7,332 nt of DNA from Azoarcus sp. (GTDB taxonomy: Bacteria > Pseudomonadota > Gammaproteobacteria > Burkholderiales > Rhodocyclaceae), in assembly GCA_031282905.1 (NCBI GenBank), contig JAITCV010000184.1, forward strand, positions 1-7,332, written 5' to 3'. How positions within the stretch are numbered: position 1 is the first letter of the stretch; each line of letters opens with the position of its first letter. Under the pieces are notes generated by a model. It was not told the origin of the DNA, ran no database searches, and was given only the letters and a program-made list of their open reading frames with translations. The translations under genes and the position numbers were made by a program. This document shows, piece by piece, positions 5,355 through 7,332 of this stretch.

Positions 5355-5529
5355 ATAAAAGCACTGGAATTACGGATAGGGAACGGAAAGGGGCAGAAGC
5401 CGCAAGCCTGGCGGAGGCCAGAAAGCCGTATGGGAAGAGCGACCGGAGATGGACAGCGAGAAGAGCGAAACTCAAGGCTACGGTACAATCATTTGGCTAC
5501 GGCAGTTCCAACCGAAAATACAAGGACAG
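5355..5529 (+). other. Purine-rich gene-free spacer upstream of hemW
   Basis: The plus strand is about 70% purine here by eye count of 5341-5460. It holds a small hairpin (CTGGC 5408-5412 / GCCAG 5417-5421, loop GGAG) and a repeated GGCTACGG (5476-5483 and 5495-5502). A TACAAT at 5484-5489 resembles a -10 box for hemW, but no matching -35 box is seen, so a promoter is possible but not called. Short open frames across it give low-complexity Arg/Lys/Gln-rich peptides, and I do not regard them as genes. Confidence 0.4.
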
Positions 5530-6753
5530 ATGACGAAAGTCAGAAACCAGAAAAACCAGCGGCGCGAAGCGCCGGGAACCGGCCTGTCCGCTATCCTCCG
5601 ACCGCCGTCTTCTGAACCGCCGCCGCTCGCGCTCTACGTGCATTTTCCGTGGTGCGTGCGCAAATGTCCCTATTGCGATTTCAATTCCCACGCAGCGAGT
5701 GGCATTCCAGATGGCATTCCGTTCGCCCCCTGGGTCGACGCGGTCATCGCCGATCTCGACGCGGCGCTCCCCCAAATCCAGGGACGCCACATACCCAGCC
5801 TCTTCATTGGCGGCGGCACGCCCAGCCTGCTCCCCGCCGCTGCGCTCGACCGCCTGCTCGACGCCCTGCGAACGCGCTTGACGCTGACACCGGATTTCGA
5901 AATCACCCTCGAAGCCAATCCCGGCACGGTGGAAGCGGCCCGCTTGCGCGCTTACCGTGCCGCCGGCATTACCCGTTTATCGCTTGGCATCCAGAGTTTC
6001 GCCTCTCCCCTGCTTGCACGCATTGGCCGCATCCATGACGGCAACGAAGCGCGGCGCGCGGTCGAACTCGCGCTCGCCCACTTTGCCTGCGTGAATCTCG
6101 ACCTGATGTACGCCTTGCCCGGGCAGAATCTGGACGAAGCGCTCGCCGACGTCGACATGGCGATCGATTTCGGCGTCACCCATTTATCCTGTTACCAGCT
6201 CACCCTCGAACCCAACACCCCGTTTGCCCACAACCCTCCTCCCCTACCCGGCGACGACCTCGCCGCCGACATGCAGGACGCCATCGAAGCGCGGCTGGCG
6301 GCGGCCGACTTCATCCATTACGAAACCTCCGCCTTTTCCCATGCCGGGCAGGAATGTCGCCACAACCTCAACTACTGGACATTCGGCGACTATCTCGGGC
6401 TCGGCCCCGGCGCGCACGGCAAACTCAGCCTGCCCACGGGCATCGTGCGCGAAATGCGCCACAAGCACCCCACCCGCTATCTCGACGGCGTCGCTCGCGG
6501 CGATTTCATCCACACCCGCCACATCGTGAGCGCAGCGGATCTGCCCTTCGAATTCATGATGAACGCCTTGCGTCTCATCCACGGCGTGCCTGTCGAGCTA
6601 TTTGGCGAACGCACCGGATTGGGTTTATCCGTCATCACCCCCGCATTGACCGCCGCCCGCCGGCGCGGCCTGCTCCACCCCACCCGTCTGCAAGCCAGCG
6701 CGCTCGGACAACGCTTTCTCAATGATTTATTGCAGATATTCTTGCCAGATTGA
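5530..6753 (+). CDS. hemW: Radical SAM heme chaperone HemW
   Basis: This HemN-like protein of the radical SAM superfamily is now viewed as a heme-binding chaperone delivering heme to respiratory enzymes, rather than a coproporphyrinogen oxidase. The 407-residue product carries the [4Fe-4S] motif CVRKCPYC with Cys42, Cys46 and Cys49, followed by the DFNSH typical of HemW. GGGTPS at 94-99, EANPGTVE at 128-135, LSLGIQSF at 150-157 and the HNLNYW..GDYLG..GPGAHGK block at 278-298 are further family signatures. A HemN_C-like domain covers the C-terminus and ends LLQIFLPD. ATG 5530 is the last plausible start before the GTG at 5638, which would cut into the conserved YVHFPWC motif. The Shine-Dalgarno AGGA (5523-5526) is only three bases away, and the first 30 residues look repeat-derived. 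The gene is separated from murI by 262 bp and probably has its own promoter. Confidence 0.94.
   Translation: MTKVRNQKNQRREAPGTGLSAILRPPSSEPPPLALYVHFPWCVRKCPYCDFNSHAASGIPDGIPFAPWVDAVIADLDAALPQIQGRHIPSLFIGGGTPSLLPAAALDRLLDALRTRLTLTPDFEITLEANPGTVEAARLRAYRAAGITRLSLGIQSFASPLLARIGRIHDGNEARRAVELALAHFACVNLDLMYALPGQNLDEALADVDMAIDFGVTHLSCYQLTLEPNTPFAHNPPPLPGDDLAADMQDAIEARLAAADFIHYETSAFSHAGQECRHNLNYWTFGDYLGLGPGAHGKLSLPTGIVREMRHKHPTRYLDGVARGDFIHTRHIVSAADLPFEFMMNALRLIHGVPVELFGERTGLGLSVITPALTAARRRGLLHPTRLQASALGQRFLNDLLQIFLPD
5560..5574. repeat. GCGAAGC mini-hairpin inside the hemW 5' end
   Basis: CGGCGC at 5560-5565 and GCGCCG at 5569-5574 close on a GAA loop. The core GCGAAGC is known as an unusually stable DNA mini-hairpin. 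It lies at codons 11-15 of the chosen hemW frame and may affect initiation. Confidence 0.55.
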
Positions 6754-6820
6754 CGATGTGACATCTTCCCACCCTTCGCTGGAGAAGGAAAAAACGAGCG
6801 ACCTTTGGGCATCTTCTCAA

Positions 6821-6880
6821 GAAAGGAGAAGGAAAAACATATGCCTATAGCATGAAAGACTTTTCTCCTTCTCCCTCTTT
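6821..6880. repeat. Inverted repeat with GGAGAAGGA arms
   Basis: GGAGAAGGA at 6825-6833 is perfectly complementary to TCCTTCTCC at 6866-6874. Weaker pairing extends outward, where A/G-rich sequence from 6821 faces C/T-rich sequence up to 6880. The 32-base interior holds a smaller palindrome, ATGC 6841-6844 / GCAT 6850-6853. The arms resemble the CCTTCTCC-type hairpin upstream of lpxC. It could be a small non-autonomous repeat element or a termination structure. Confidence 0.55.
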
Positions 6881-6891
6881 ACGGGGGTTTT

Positions 6892-6929
6892 CATCCATGT
6901 ACAGCGTTTCCCAGGGGGAAAAATGGATG
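6892..6929. terminator. Possible two-part terminator hairpin between hemW and the helicase gene
   Basis: CATCCAT 6892-6898 pairs with ATGGATG 6923-6929. Inside it TTTCCC 6907-6912 pairs with GGGAAA 6916-6921 around the loop AGG. In the plus direction the following GCATTTGTTCGTTTG is only mildly T-rich. In the minus direction the hairpin lies 24 bp beyond the helicase stop and is followed by AAAACCCCC. It may be structural, but termination activity is only inferred. Confidence 0.3.
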
Positions 6930-6952
6930 CGCATTTGTTCGTTTGACTTGCC

Positions 6953-7332
6953 TCAATCCTTGCCCTTGCGTTTCTTCCAGCTTTTATCCGTGTCCTTATG
7001 AGATGCGGTGGGTTTGTCGCGGCCGCTTTCACGTTTGTCGTGTTTTTTCCTGGCAAACGGCTTGTCGCCGTGCTCGCGCCGTTCGCCGGTTTTTTTCGTG
7101 TCCTGGAAGGCAGGACGGCGTGAAGGCAAAGTGGTTTCGTCGTCACGCAGGGGGCGGATGTTGAGCGGACAATGACGCACCATGGTGCGACGCAATGCCG
7201 CCAGCAATTCGGCGGACAGGGGGGGGAGTTCGACGGTGGAAAAATCGTCGAACAGATCGATCTGGCCAATGTAACGGCCCTCGATACCGCCTTCGTTGGC
7301 GATGGCGCCGACGATTTCCTTGGGGCTGGCTC
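6953..7332 (-). CDS. DEAD-box RNA helicase (DeaD/DbpA-type), C-terminal fragment
   Basis: The minus-strand frame is open from the right edge to the TGA at 6953-6955, giving about 125 C-terminal residues. The first part (SPKEIVGAIANEGGI, then IGQIDLFDDFSTVELPPL, then LRRTMVRHCPLNIRPL) matches the DbpA RNA-binding domain, an RRM-like fold found at the C-terminus of DbpA and DeaD/CsdA helicases. In those proteins it binds structured rRNA or mRNA after two RecA-like helicase domains, which are outside this window. The remaining 60 or so residues are a low-complexity basic tail rich in Lys, Arg, Asp and Glu, ending SWKKRKGKD. Such tails usually add nonspecific RNA affinity and point to DeaD/CsdA more than DbpA, which has its RRM at the very end. 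A TTG at 7207 is in frame but is internal to the domain. The gene converges on hemW. Confidence 0.88.
   Translation of the reverse strand, partial: ASPKEIVGAIANEGGIEGRYIGQIDLFDDFSTVELPPLSAELLAALRRTMVRHCPLNIRPLRDDETTLPSRRPAFQDTKKTGERREHGDKPFARKKHDKRESGRDKPTASHKDTDKSWKKRKGKD

Larger units (their letters stand above)
6754..6952. other. Structured convergent spacer between hemW and the helicase gene
   Basis: This 199-bp spacer holds no gene I can support. It contains GATGT/ACATC (6754-6758/6760-6764), a CCTTC...GAAGG element around 6770-6788, a long purine/pyrimidine inverted repeat at about 6821-6880, and a two-part hairpin at 6892-6929. It separates two convergent genes, so transcripts from both sides probably end here. 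I see no textbook stem followed by a T-run. Confidence 0.5.

Noticed and set aside
5340..5615. A 91-codon plus-strand frame between murI and hemW
   Set aside because: It is low-complexity Arg/Gln/Lys/Pro-rich, overlaps the hemW start, has no good ribosome-binding site, and runs through repeats.
1..7332. CRISPR array, toxin-antitoxin pair, prophage or a novel defence system
   Set aside because: There are no regularly spaced repeats with unique spacers, no small paired ORFs, and no phage or integrase genes. The only mobile-type gene is the Rpn tail, and the remaining genes are housekeeping.

Overview
The window looks like an ordinary chromosomal stretch of a Gram-negative proteobacterium, most likely a betaproteobacterium. 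The reasons are lpxC (lipid A synthesis), a MepM-like periplasmic M23 endopeptidase, type-2-like TyrRS, proteobacterial HemW and DbpA-domain DEAD-box helicase sequences, coding GC of about 60% by eye, and spacers holding palindromic dispersed repeats. The lineage below class level is a guess. I see no tRNA, rRNA, CRISPR array, integrase or complete insertion sequence.

Layout: (1) 3-308 (+), the C-terminal end of an Rpn-family (transposase_31) nuclease-like gene, cut by the window edge. (2) 309-631, a gene-free spacer packed with small palindromes and purine-rich repeats. (3) 632-1552 (+), lpxC. (4) 1553-1812, a convergent spacer with a perfect 14-bp inverted repeat, a 10-bp tandem duplication and a pair of related boxes. 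(5) 1813-3171 (-), a MepM/YebA-like M23 endopeptidase. (6) 3172-3258, a short divergent regulatory spacer. (7) 3259-4455 (+), tyrS, overlapping by 4 bp with (8) 4452-5267 (+), murI. (9) 5268-5529, a purine-rich spacer with a 20-bp tandem repeat. (10) 5530-6753 (+), hemW. (11) 6754-6952, a convergent, strongly structured spacer. (12) 6953-7332 (-), the C-terminal part of a DEAD-box RNA helicase with its DbpA RNA-binding domain, cut by the right edge.

Functionally this is mostly envelope and housekeeping work. LpxC commits UDP-acyl-GlcNAc to lipid A, MurI supplies D-glutamate for peptidoglycan, and the M23 enzyme probably cuts peptidoglycan cross-links during growth. TyrS charges tRNA-Tyr, HemW handles heme, and the helicase remodels RNA. 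Only tyrS-murI shows clear translational coupling.

I did not find a previously undescribed biological system. The points worth a second look are in the spacers (related palindromic and purine-rich repeat families at several sites) and in a few gene details: the LpxC C-terminus, the start-stop codon pair before tyrS, the hemW N-terminus and the Rpn tail repeat.
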